The notes under the pieces are model-generated. The model did not search any database and had not been told where the DNA came from. It saw nothing but the letters and a program-made list of their open reading frames with translations. Position numbers and translations under genes: made by a program. Positions 1 to 8,097 of a stretch of DNA of 37,111 nt are shown here, in pieces; position 1 is the stretch's first letter; each line of letters begins with the position of its first letter. The DNA is from Candidatus Azobacteroides pseudotrichonymphae genomovar. CFP2 (GTDB lineage Bacteria > Bacteroidota > Bacteroidia > Bacteroidales > Azobacteroidaceae), in assembly GCF_000010645.1 (NCBI RefSeq), contig NC_011561.1:1-37111 (forward strand), given 5' to 3'.

Positions 1-1599
1 TTGAAAGATTTGAAAGTAATAGGACAGGAGAAAAAAATAGAGACAATTGTTTTAAATAGGACTTTGAGTAATAAAGATGTAATTCAATCTTATATCTTAA
101 CTACAGCTAGATATGATTTATCTGTATATGAAAAACGTATTCTGTATGGAATAGTGGAATGTTTCCAAGCTGAACTAACAGGGAAAAAAATAGATAAGGA
201 TTTTTCTATCAGTCCTGAGATGTTTGGAGATGTACTTATTGAGATGTCTTTTTCTTTGTTATTGGTTGATGGAGATGACAAAAACCATTATCAAATCAAA
301 AAGGCTCTCTATTCATTATTGGATAAAAAGATATTACGTGACAATGATAGAGAATGGGAAGCATTTACATTAATTGTAAAGCCAAAAATTAACAAATATG
401 ATCGTATTATTAGATTTCGTTTGCATGAGGAAGTATATGAGGCTTTATTAGATTTTTCTAAAGGATATAGGAAGTATGAACTGAAGACTGCAATGGCGTT
501 TAATAGCATCTACTCTATGCGATTTTATGAATTATTATCAGGGCAGAAGAAACCCTTAACCTATAGCATAGAAGATCTGAAGGCTATGTTTCGGCTAGAA
601 AAAAAATACAAAGATGTAGGAGTTTTTCGTTCTCGTGTGATTGACCCAGCTCAAAGAGAGTTAGATTTGAAATCTCCGTACAGCTTCACCTATCAGTTAG
701 AACACGAGAAAGAACGTACTAATCCCAAAGGAGGTAGGAAGAAAGTTGTGGCTATCACCTTTACCCCTGTCTATCGTTCAGAGAATCGTAATAGCATATT
801 GGAATACAAAGACCTTTGTAGAACAGTTGTTCTTTCTGATGTTCTTCTGCCAGAGGAGCAACATTTCTTTGTTTCATTAGGCTTTACTGAACAGGAACTG
901 AAAAGTAAGTATTACAACTTGCTTATTGACGTAGAGAAAGCAAGGAGACAAGGACGAATATTGATTACTCCTGTTCTTTTTGATTATGCCAAAAACAAGA
1001 AGAACCCGAAGACCTATGCCCTCAAAGCCTTGAGGAATGAGATTAGGGGGTGGAAAGAAGAATTGTCTAAGCAGAATCAGGATAAGCTATCTAAGCAATT
1101 ACAGCAGGAGGTCAAGACATATCATCAGGATAAACAAAGCATCCATTATTTTCTCAAAGATTATTTAGGATTTTCAGGAGAAGAACTAGACAAGGCATTT
1201 GAATATGTTTCAACTCATGGAGATCATGACTGTTTGGATGAACTGATTCATTCTTGTAATAAGGATAAGGAGAAAATGAAGGCTTCATTACAAAAAAGCA
1301 TTCAATCCATCGGATCAGTTGGCCAACGAAAGAAAGCCCTTAAGGCTGCTCCTAAGACTGCTCTTAAAACTGTTTCTAAGGTTACTTCATTAGAACAGAA
1401 AGAGGATCAGACGAAAGATGAGCTAATTGTGAATGAAGAAACAGTGAATGAAGAACAGATAGTCATCGTTTCCAATCAAGATCAAAAAAAACAGGAAGCG
1501 ATTCCGCATAATGTCGTTCAGCCTAGTAGAGGGTCCTATATAGGGAAATTCATCCGAAACGGGATGAAAAGAATAAGGAACTATTTTCATATCCATTAA
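1..1599 (+). CDS. Rep_3-family plasmid replication initiator (long form)
   Basis: Initiator protein expected to bind the iterons and open the origin. The first ~265 residues align by eye with the second Rep at 35481-36536. Shared blocks are VYEALL, FYELL near residue 175, a V-I-D-x-A-x-x-E-L segment, FTYQLE, and NPKGG-x-KKV near residue 241. These belong to the two winged-helix halves of RepB/Rep_3 initiators. Residues ~270-532 form a basic, Lys/Gln-rich C-terminal extension that makes this protein much longer than a typical Rep_3 member. The start is a TTG at base 1. No ATG is in frame just upstream if the ends are joined, so the start is uncertain. The iterons would lie directly upstream on a circle. 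Confidence 0.85.
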   Translation: MKDLKVIGQEKKIETIVLNRTLSNKDVIQSYILTTARYDLSVYEKRILYGIVECFQAELTGKKIDKDFSISPEMFGDVLIEMSFSLLLVDGDDKNHYQIKKALYSLLDKKILRDNDREWEAFTLIVKPKINKYDRIIRFRLHEEVYEALLDFSKGYRKYELKTAMAFNSIYSMRFYELLSGQKKPLTYSIEDLKAMFRLEKKYKDVGVFRSRVIDPAQRELDLKSPYSFTYQLEHEKERTNPKGGRKKVVAITFTPVYRSENRNSILEYKDLCRTVVLSDVLLPEEQHFFVSLGFTEQELKSKYYNLLIDVEKARRQGRILITPVLFDYAKNKKNPKTYALKALRNEIRGWKEELSKQNQDKLSKQLQQEVKTYHQDKQSIHYFLKDYLGFSGEELDKAFEYVSTHGDHDCLDELIHSCNKDKEKMKASLQKSIQSIGSVGQRKKALKAAPKTALKTVSKVTSLEQKEDQTKDELIVNEETVNEEQIVIVSNQDQKKQEAIPHNVVQPSRGSYIGKFIRNGMKRIRNYFHIH

Positions 1600-1656
1600 A
1601 CTGACACAGTAGGTTGATATGAAAAAGATGTATAAACAATTAAATATTGTGTTGTA

Positions 1657-2055
1657 ATGAAAAAACTATTAACTCTTATTTTATTTTCTATGATTTGCTT
1701 CGGAGCTGGAGCTAGAAGCATTACATTGATATTTGATGATGGAACGAAAGTCTACTACCATCCGTATCATATTGCCTCAAGGTTTCAAATCCAGTTTTTG
1801 TCTAATGAGAACGGAGAGACATTGTATCGCCTTCATGACCCAGTAGATTTGTGGTATAGATGGATGTTTGGTGGTTGGGGATGGGTAGACGATTACCAGA
1901 ATTTGAAGAAGAAAATAGAACTAGCAGGTAAAGGAGATAAGATCAGAAGCTTTACAGTCGAATATTTTGGCAAAAAAGAAATAGATGTCCTTGTAAAAAA
2001 GGTTGTGGATTATCGCTTCCTAGCAAAAGAACAGCTAACTTTTGATGAACAATAA
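1657..2055 (+). CDS. small exported protein of unknown function
   Basis: 132 residues. The N-terminus is a clear signal peptide: Lys-Lys, a Leu/Ile/Phe core, then a C-F-G-A-G-A region that would be cleaved near residue 19. The core is nearly the same as in the genes at 31036-31374 and 26726-27052, so these leaders share ancestry. The mature part is Trp/Tyr-rich, with a GGWGW cluster near residue 72, and shows no family I know. The next gene starts 13 bases after this stop, on the same strand, which suggests co-transcription. Function unknown. Confidence 0.75.
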   Translation: MKKLLTLILFSMICFGAGARSITLIFDDGTKVYYHPYHIASRFQIQFLSNENGETLYRLHDPVDLWYRWMFGGWGWVDDYQNLKKKIELAGKGDKIRSFTVEYFGKKEIDVLVKKVVDYRFLAKEQLTFDEQ

Positions 2056-2068
2056 ATTAATTGGAACA

Positions 2069-3214
2069 ATGAAAAGATTTTTGACACTGAAAAGATTTTT
2101 AACACTTATATTTTTATCTGTATTTGTTATAGGATTACAAGCAGAAATAACATTGGATTATCCAAAGGCTATTCGGTATGGTGAATTAAAATGTGGACAG
2201 CATTATTTTTTGGTAGAACATCCACGCTTTGGAGATAATGAATACATCAAGGGTTCCGCAGATAATGATGCCGAAGGATTAACTGATGACTCAATTGTAT
2301 ATGTTAAAGAATCTAATGGTAAAGATACATTGACAATTTCCATAGGTACTGAAACTAAAATTGGCACTGAAACTAAAACTGACATTGATAATGTTGAAAC
2401 CAAAGCTAGAATTGGCGGAATATTAAGAAGAGAGAGCGTAGTGTACGACACTAAAAATGTTTCAGTTAATTTGACCCTAGAAGAGAAAGGCGATTATATG
2501 AGTCCAGATATTGGTATTAATACTGGAGTTAATTTCCATAATTCAGGTGATAATTCTAAAAGTAAGGTTTTTGCAGGGTTCCATATTTCTAGTATGTTAT
2601 ACCCAACAATCTCCACAGACTCCACCAATATATCAATGAACACTGGTTATAAATACACTTTTTCAAATGGATTGTATTTGTCTCCTGAAGCAGTCTTAAA
2701 GGTGGATATAAGTAAGAGTTTTCAATTGTCTCCTTCAGCGTCAATGACAGCCGGTTATGATCATACATTTTCGAATGGATTATATTTATCTCCAAAAGCA
2801 GTCGTAGGTATGGATATAACTAGAGGTTTCCCATTATCTAGGTCAGTATCAATGACAGCTGGTTATAATCATACATTCTCGAGTGGATTGTATTTATCTC
2901 CGAAAGCGGAAGTGGGTATGGATATAACTGGAGGTTTCAAATTATCTAGGTCAGCATCAATGACAGCTGGTTATAATCATACATTTTCGAGTGGATTGTA
3001 TTTATCTCCGAAAGCTGAAGTAGGTATGGATATAACTAGAGGTTTCCCATTATCTAGGTCAGTATCAATGACAGCCGGTTATAATCATACATTCTCGAAT
3101 GGATTGTATTTATCTCCGAAAGCTGAAGTAGGTATAAATAGCACGAAAAATGGTACAGAAAATAGATATGGAAACTTTGGATTAGAAGTAGGATACAAGT
3201 TTCATGTAAATTAG
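2069..3214 (+). CDS. exported repeat protein, probable outer-membrane beta-barrel
   Basis: About 381 residues from the ATG at 2069. The ATG at 2042 overlaps the upstream gene and lies before the leader. The leader contains an 18-base direct duplication that repeats K-R-F-L-T-L and is followed by a hydrophobic core ending ...GLQA. From about residue 190 the protein consists of 36-residue units such as TAGYNHTFSSGLYLSPKAEV, with alternating polar and apolar residues and many Gly/Tyr/Ser. Each unit would make two antiparallel strands. The protein ends G-Y-K-F-H-V-N, with aromatic residues near the C-terminus as in outer-membrane barrels. A barrel or adhesin-like role is inferred; no named family is recognised. 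Confidence 0.7.
   Translation: MKRFLTLKRFLTLIFLSVFVIGLQAEITLDYPKAIRYGELKCGQHYFLVEHPRFGDNEYIKGSADNDAEGLTDDSIVYVKESNGKDTLTISIGTETKIGTETKTDIDNVETKARIGGILRRESVVYDTKNVSVNLTLEEKGDYMSPDIGINTGVNFHNSGDNSKSKVFAGFHISSMLYPTISTDSTNISMNTGYKYTFSNGLYLSPEAVLKVDISKSFQLSPSASMTAGYDHTFSNGLYLSPKAVVGMDITRGFPLSRSVSMTAGYNHTFSSGLYLSPKAEVGMDITGGFKLSRSASMTAGYNHTFSSGLYLSPKAEVGMDITRGFPLSRSVSMTAGYNHTFSNGLYLSPKAEVGINSTKNGTENRYGNFGLEVGYKFHVN
2639..3136 (+). repeat. 108-bp tandem repeat inside the barrel-like gene
   Basis: The unit recurs exactly every 108 bases. The ACAG marking each unit is at 2747, 2855, 2963 and 3071, with a more diverged copy beginning near 2639 and a partial last copy. Units 3-5 are nearly identical in DNA, so they arose recently or are kept alike by recombination. 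One unit encodes 36 residues, so unit gain or loss keeps the reading frame. Confidence 0.9.
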
Positions 3215-3220
3215 CTCACC

Positions 3221-3976
3221 ATGAGCTACCAACTCAAAACCGATAAGACACATTCCAATTGGAAGGAAGGTCTTTCAGATCGAACATCACATGAAGTTAA
3301 CTTTCTGCGTTATGTCATTGATGGTTACGGCGAAGATTACTATGTCATAGGCTTTTCTGGGGAGGACAGACATTATCGTTATCGCCACGATCTCTATTCC
3401 TTTACTAGCTGCAAACCTCCATCTTTCGATATCAGAGTGATGGATGGTAATAAAGTTTTTCTTCGTGTCTTCTACGCTAACATAGAAGTAGATCCATCTA
3501 ATTGGAAGGATGTGATAAAGGAATACGGCTGTTACTATAGGCTTAGTTGGTCTTTTAATATTACAGTTGAGTACAGGCTTAACACAACTCAGTTCATGGA
3601 ACATGTAGAAGATTTCTCACTACGGTTTTATGATCCACTCAGCATTGATACAGGACACAGCCCAATAGACATGGCTTCCAAATGTTTTGCTTTGGAACCT
3701 TTGCAGAACATATTGGAGAACTGGGACGAAGAAAAGTGGAAGCAGAAACTGTCAAAACAGGCAAAGCTTCAGTATGCTTCCTATAGGGACACTGAACAGG
3801 AAGATAGAACGGCAAAGATAGATATGGATAAGATCAGACAGCTCCCTACAACGGATGCAATGTTGGACGAAAAGTATGGAAAGAAGGGAACACCCATAAG
3901 GGATGCTTTTAATAGGGAAGCTGATGCTTACTATCGAGATGTTATAGCAAAAGCTGATTCTAAAAAAGAGGAATGA
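3221..3976 (+). CDS. hypothetical protein with an antitoxin-leader-like C-terminus
   Basis: 251 residues, starting six bases after the previous stop. No signal peptide. Residues 1-195 are Tyr/Trp/Asp-rich with no family I know. The last ~50 residues contain DEKYGKKGTPIRDAF followed by a helical charged tail. This resembles the short leader that precedes the helix-turn-helix in HigA-like antitoxins of Bacteroidota (a pattern of the form DEK-x-G-K-x-GTP-x-R-x-x-F). The helix-turn-helix itself is absent. It may be a fusion to a truncated regulator or a chance likeness. Confidence 0.6.
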   Translation: MSYQLKTDKTHSNWKEGLSDRTSHEVNFLRYVIDGYGEDYYVIGFSGEDRHYRYRHDLYSFTSCKPPSFDIRVMDGNKVFLRVFYANIEVDPSNWKDVIKEYGCYYRLSWSFNITVEYRLNTTQFMEHVEDFSLRFYDPLSIDTGHSPIDMASKCFALEPLQNILENWDEEKWKQKLSKQAKLQYASYRDTEQEDRTAKIDMDKIRQLPTTDAMLDEKYGKKGTPIRDAFNREADAYYRDVIAKADSKKEE

Positions 3977-4050
3977 ATTGAAAATAAGTTGAAATTAACC
4001 ACTACATTTCAGTTTACTCCAAAATGGTTTCCAAGTAAATACATAACAGT

Positions 4051-4446
4051 ATGCAGGATATACTGATAAGCATATTTAAGACATTAACAGGATTCTTCTC
4101 GTTTAGTGGACGAATCAGTAGAAAGGAGTTTATCATGAGCTTTCTAACTGCTTTTTTAGGATTTTGTATACTAGGGAAGATCGAACCGTCTTGCATATCT
4201 GATTCTGGTCTTATAACAGAACACTGCTTTGAATCGAGGTTCTCCATTCTATGGATAATCTTGTTTTGGTTTATGTTTGCCCAACGAACTAAACGTTGTC
4301 ATGATCTAGGACATAGCGGTTGGTGGCAAATGATTCCCTTGTATGAGCTATGGCTTTTGTGTGCTAAGGGACAGGAAGGAAAGAACGAATACGGTGAAGA
4401 TCCACAAGCATTGGAAGAAGACTTGTCTTCTCAAAAAGAAGATTAA
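4051..4446 (+). CDS. DUF805 family inner-membrane protein
   Basis: 131 residues. The marks of DUF805 are present in order: F-S-F-S-G-R-I-S-R-K-E-F near residues 16-27, a hydrophobic helix, a second helix (residues ~66-78), then R-C-H-D-L-G-H-S-G-W-W near 84-94, and K-G-x-x-G-x-N-x-Y-G-E-D-P near the end. The usual family has three or four helices; this copy is near its lower length limit. Function of the family is unknown. It stands alone, about 75 bases after the previous gene. Confidence 0.85.
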   Translation: MQDILISIFKTLTGFFSFSGRISRKEFIMSFLTAFLGFCILGKIEPSCISDSGLITEHCFESRFSILWIILFWFMFAQRTKRCHDLGHSGWWQMIPLYELWLLCAKGQEGKNEYGEDPQALEEDLSSQKED

Positions 4447-4501
4447 ATTGTATTTGTAGTAGGAAAAGACAATCAGAGAAATTGGTGATTTAACTGACAC
4501 A

Positions 4502-4666
4502 TCAGTAAGTGATTAGGGCAGCAAAAGCTGTACCTGCCAGAGCGAATGCTCCATTTGTGATGATTCGGTCGCAGTTCTCTTCCAGTTGGAACCAGACCGT
4601 TTTTTCCTGTTCCTTTGTTTAGCTATTATTTAATGGCTTTGTATTAAGATTATTCCTGTAATGCAT
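4502..4666 (-). pseudogene. small membrane protein gene with an in-frame stop
   Basis: An ATG at 4666, 17 bases past the nuclease gene stop, opens a 54-codon frame. It is interrupted only by TAA at codon 16 (4619-4621). After the stop the frame reads KEQEKTVWFQLEENC, then a hydrophobic helix rich in Ala/Gly/Ile/Leu, and a TGA. The composition looks coding, and the position fits the last gene of the 7208-to-4502 minus-strand run. It could be a chance open frame. Confidence 0.4.
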
Positions 4667-4682
4667 CTAAGGATAGCGATCA

Positions 4683-5645
4683 CTACCTACCTCTTGTTTC
4701 AAAGTCCACCCCTATTCTCTCTACCCGAGATTGATTCTCTCCTCTCTCTATCTTTTCATGGATGGCACAAATATCTTCATCTATCTTCCAAATTCTGTCT
4801 TCTAGTATTTCTCCCACACGAACTAAATAGACATTGCATGTACGAGAGCCTATATAGATAAGGTAGTACTCAAATATCCAGTCATTATACAGATGATAGG
4901 TCTCTTTCATTGCCATTGTATAATAGGCTAATTGTTGTAGATAGCTGTTCATCCCTCTTTCTACCTCTCTCACAAACTGAGTTGGATTGTGCGAAGAGGT
5001 CTTTAGATCAATGATCCATACCCTCTTTTCTTTCATATCCCACTGAATACGGTCCAGCTTCGATTTACATGGTAACCCACAGTCATGTTGGAAACGCACC
5101 TCCAGCTCGTTCATAGCATTGTCCCCTTTATTAATTACTTCCTGAACTCCCTGATGATCCTTGTAGTTAGTAAGGATCGTATTTATCCTACTCATATCTT
5201 CTTCAGAGATTGGAGGTTTACCCTCCTGCTTGCACCTTATATAACCTTTCAATTCGTTGTAGAGTTCTTTCGCTTTCGCAGGTGCATCCTTCGGAAGTAC
5301 CCTATAGTTGGCCATGTATGCATCGGTAAGTGTCTTACCTTCTATGACAGCTTCACAGAATTTTTCCATGTTAATACTCTTAGGCATGCTCCCTTCCATT
5401 AGCGAATATTCGTTCTGGAATTCTTCAGGTGTAAGGATAGCAGAGTGTACCATCTTGCCAAATGCCATCGCTGCACTTTCTGGATCAGGTTCTTTCCGAC
5501 CGTACCACAAATCCCAAAATAGAACCGGGTCTTCTTGATAAATACATAGCATACTGTGATTAAGGTGGCCCTTCAGCTTATAGTAATCATCTTGGTATAT
5601 CTGTCTTACAATCTCTATTGTGTTGTTTGTTTCTTCAGTTCCCAT
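4683..5645 (-). CDS. PD-(D/E)XK nuclease, RecE/Cas4-like exonuclease
   Basis: 320 residues. Nuclease motifs lie in the expected order: G-K-M-V-H-S-A-I-L with His67; then K-L-D-R-I with Asp198; I-I-D-L-K-T-S with Asp213 and Lys215; and L-Q-Q-L-A-Y-Y with a Q-x-x-x-Y near 237-242. This matches the RecE C-terminal / DUF3799 group of phage and plasmid exonucleases that chew one strand of double-stranded ends for recombination. No RecT/Erf-type annealing protein is seen nearby. The gene follows the Toprim gene by 18 bases on the same strand. A second, diverged protein of this superfamily is at 27660-28805. Confidence 0.82.
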   Translation of the reverse strand: MGTEETNNTIEIVRQIYQDDYYKLKGHLNHSMLCIYQEDPVLFWDLWYGRKEPDPESAAMAFGKMVHSAILTPEEFQNEYSLMEGSMPKSINMEKFCEAVIEGKTLTDAYMANYRVLPKDAPAKAKELYNELKGYIRCKQEGKPPISEEDMSRINTILTNYKDHQGVQEVINKGDNAMNELEVRFQHDCGLPCKSKLDRIQWDMKEKRVWIIDLKTSSHNPTQFVREVERGMNSYLQQLAYYTMAMKETYHLYNDWIFEYYLIYIGSRTCNVYLVRVGEILEDRIWKIDEDICAIHEKIERGENQSRVERIGVDFETRGR

Positions 5646-5663
5646 GTTGAATTCTTAATTAAT

Positions 5664-7208
5664 TTAGAAAAGAGATAATTCCATATTTGGAAAAAACTCC
5701 TGCTTGGTAGCATATTTTTTTGCCGTTCCTAATTTCTTTATTATGCTTTTTATTTCTTCTTTTAGATTGATTCCTCCTATATTTTTTAGTCTTGTAATCA
5801 GATCTTCTCCTTTGCCATCATCAGGGAATGATATTGTTTTAGCTCCGTATTTTTTACCCAATTTCCTATATCGAGCATTTAATTCTAATTCTTTCCAGTA
5901 GGAACATATTTTATTATCATTATCACCAATAATATAACTCTCTCCATAGTTTGATGTAATATAACTTGCTGCATACTCCGGTATAGGATAAGATTTTCTT
6001 GCTACAGCAATGGCATCGTGTTCTAGTTTTAAATGGACAAGACAATCCATGTATGATTTACATATAAATATATTTTTTTTATACTCTCCTCTGTTTCTTC
6101 TTTTTTTTAGGAGATTAATACCAAAAGCATATTCACTTATTTTCTCAGAAGGGTAAAATATATAGTCCTTTGTATTTAAAGGGTATTTTTGCCAAATTAT
6201 TGGTTCACCATTATCGTTTTCTTCTACAATAAAAAGAAATCCACCTCTCCTTAGAGGTTTTAACATTCTGTCTTTTACCATTCTATCTATAAAATCGCCT
6301 TCCATTCCTAGTTCTTTTAAAAAAGATAGTGTTTTTTCTGAAAACCTATCCGAAAGCTCTGATGCTGGGAAAGGCACAATATACATCCTAACCCTTAGGT
6401 GGTGTACATCCTTCTTTTGTTCAATATGCTTGTTTTTAGCCACTGAACTTTGACTAAAGAATAAGTCTAAATAAATGATTTTGGACTTGTCTATAAACAA
6501 ATAATCAGATGGATTATCTGACATGCTCCACCTACTAGTTGGACTTTCATTGAAATTGAATGAAAGTAAATCTGACAAAGAACCCGAATACGACGTTGTA
6601 ATAGTTTTACCAGTCAGACATATCCTATCATGATTGAAGTCTCTTCTATCTGTAGAGAAAAAATTTAGACAGTGGATGTTTTCTGAGTTAGCACTAATCT
6701 TAATAGAAGGATAATGTAAAGGGACAAAATGTGTATTGGTCGTGCTATCATGAAGCGATTGTCCAAGCTTTATCCCTTCTGTATAGCCATTCCATTCGAA
6801 CATGTAAGGGGTTGAGAAGTTGGCTTCTCCCTGCCATTCACTAAGCATATGTAACCCATAGCTAACAGGATTTAGAATGTCGTTTTGTTGATCTATTACT
6901 TCCCCTCTATGTACAGCAAGTTTATTTGTGCTGACATTTTTAGGGTTAGTTGAATTAAGATAACTTCCTGTCTTTTTTCTCAATACTTCATCTTTAAGAT
7001 CAGGTGTAAGCTTTATAAATTGGTTTTTGCATGTACTTGCCCAATATAGGGCATGATACAAATCTTCAAGGGAATAACCTTTTTCGTTTGAACATATGTC
7101 TATGAATATTTGAGCTATATTCCTATCGAAGGGTCTATTATTATTTTCTTTCTTGACTTTCTTTATTATATCTGCTACATACTTCCAGTCTATATTTATT
7201 TTATACAT
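5664..7208 (-). CDS. Toprim-only primase-like protein (paralog lacking CHC2 domain)
   Basis: About 514 residues from the ATG at 7208. The frame opens earlier, at 7295, but similarity to the primase at 8098-10752 begins at MYKINIDW. The two share the N-terminal D-x-x-x-x-x-P-F-D-x-N segment, LTPDLK, a long Ser/Asn/Thr-rich middle and a C-terminal Toprim fold. The Toprim shows I-F-I-C-K-S-Y-M-D-C-L, then I-I-G-D-N-D-N, then F-P-D-D-G-K-G-E-D. The first acidic residue is replaced by Lys, as in the paralog. The CHC2 zinc-binding-like domain is missing. It may assist replication or be a decaying copy. Confidence 0.7.
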   Translation of the reverse strand: MYKINIDWKYVADIIKKVKKENNNRPFDRNIAQIFIDICSNEKGYSLEDLYHALYWASTCKNQFIKLTPDLKDEVLRKKTGSYLNSTNPKNVSTNKLAVHRGEVIDQQNDILNPVSYGLHMLSEWQGEANFSTPYMFEWNGYTEGIKLGQSLHDSTTNTHFVPLHYPSIKISANSENIHCLNFFSTDRRDFNHDRICLTGKTITTSYSGSLSDLLSFNFNESPTSRWSMSDNPSDYLFIDKSKIIYLDLFFSQSSVAKNKHIEQKKDVHHLRVRMYIVPFPASELSDRFSEKTLSFLKELGMEGDFIDRMVKDRMLKPLRRGGFLFIVEENDNGEPIIWQKYPLNTKDYIFYPSEKISEYAFGINLLKKRRNRGEYKKNIFICKSYMDCLVHLKLEHDAIAVARKSYPIPEYAASYITSNYGESYIIGDNDNKICSYWKELELNARYRKLGKKYGAKTISFPDDGKGEDLITRLKNIGGINLKEEIKSIIKKLGTAKKYATKQEFFPNMELSLF

Positions 7209-7427
7209 GATATTGTAGTCTTTTGATATATTAAATATATAGTTTAGTACTACTGGTATATTGATTCTATTGACACGGGGACTACTATAATGCACTGCAT
7301 GCTTTTTCAGCAGGCTTTAATAATAACTGTACAATATAGAAAAAATGAATCAAATCATTGAGTTCTTATAGATGATTTAAATACCATTTTGAATAAATAA
7401 AAATTATTGGTAATCAACGAGATATAG

Positions 7428-7457
7428 TTGGAAATCAATAAAAATTCACTACCTTTA
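7428..7457 (+). promoter_or_regulatory. possible Bacteroidota promoter for the 7493 gene
   Basis: TTGG (7428-7431), an 18-base gap and TACCTTTA (7450-7457) resemble the TTTG / TAnnTTTG promoter, with one mismatch in each box. It lies 36 bases before the ATG at 7493. Confidence 0.35.
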
Positions 7458-7492
7458 TAGTACTATTCCGTACAAATTCAATATATATAAAT

Positions 7493-8050
7493 ATGCCAGC
7501 AATAAAACAGGTTATACTAAGAAAAGCCTACAAAACTTTTCGGGAAGAAGGTGTCCTATTCAGTAAAATAAAAGATTTTCCTAAGGTCTTTCATCGTATT
7601 GGATCTAAGGAAAAACAATATGCCCTCTTGCAAAGCGTGCTTTTGGGTCATAATTCCTGCCTAAAGATCGAATACCTAAAAGTTACAAAGACTCCTATTC
7701 CGCCCGATCTAAAGCATGATGCGTGGTTTCCTATTAGTCCGTTGGCTGAAGAAGTTTATATTTATGGGAAAAGGCATATCATTGATGATGACTATATTCT
7801 TGACGTAACAAAGAGTAAGAATGAAGCAGAAAGATTGGGCAAGATCAACCAGATATATGTTATGTGGGATTTGAAACTGATACGCTACGATACACGGAGA
7901 GGTCAGATACTCAATGGCATAGCAGAAGATAGGAAGAAATATATTGAGCTAGCAATCGAAAAAGGGGCAGTATCAAGACAAGAGCTAACTGAAGCTCAGA
8001 TAACTGAGAACCACACAATACGGCTCCTGGGAGGAGAGACACCCCTATAG
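7493..8050 (+). CDS. hypothetical protein, 185 residues
   Basis: Stands alone on the plus strand between two minus-strand replication genes. No signal peptide or membrane helix. The N-terminus is basic (MPAIKQVILRKAYKTF). The centre has alternating hydrophobic strands and acidic stretches (I-D-D-D-Y-I-L-D-V), and the C-terminal half is helical. The codon use and the clean frame look real. I do not recognise the family. Confidence 0.6.
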   Translation: MPAIKQVILRKAYKTFREEGVLFSKIKDFPKVFHRIGSKEKQYALLQSVLLGHNSCLKIEYLKVTKTPIPPDLKHDAWFPISPLAEEVYIYGKRHIIDDDYILDVTKSKNEAERLGKINQIYVMWDLKLIRYDTRRGQILNGIAEDRKKYIELAIEKGAVSRQELTEAQITENHTIRLLGGETPL

Positions 8051-8097
8051 TTTCCTATAGAGTATGCGAAGTCATGCACAGTAGGTTTAAGCTGGAG

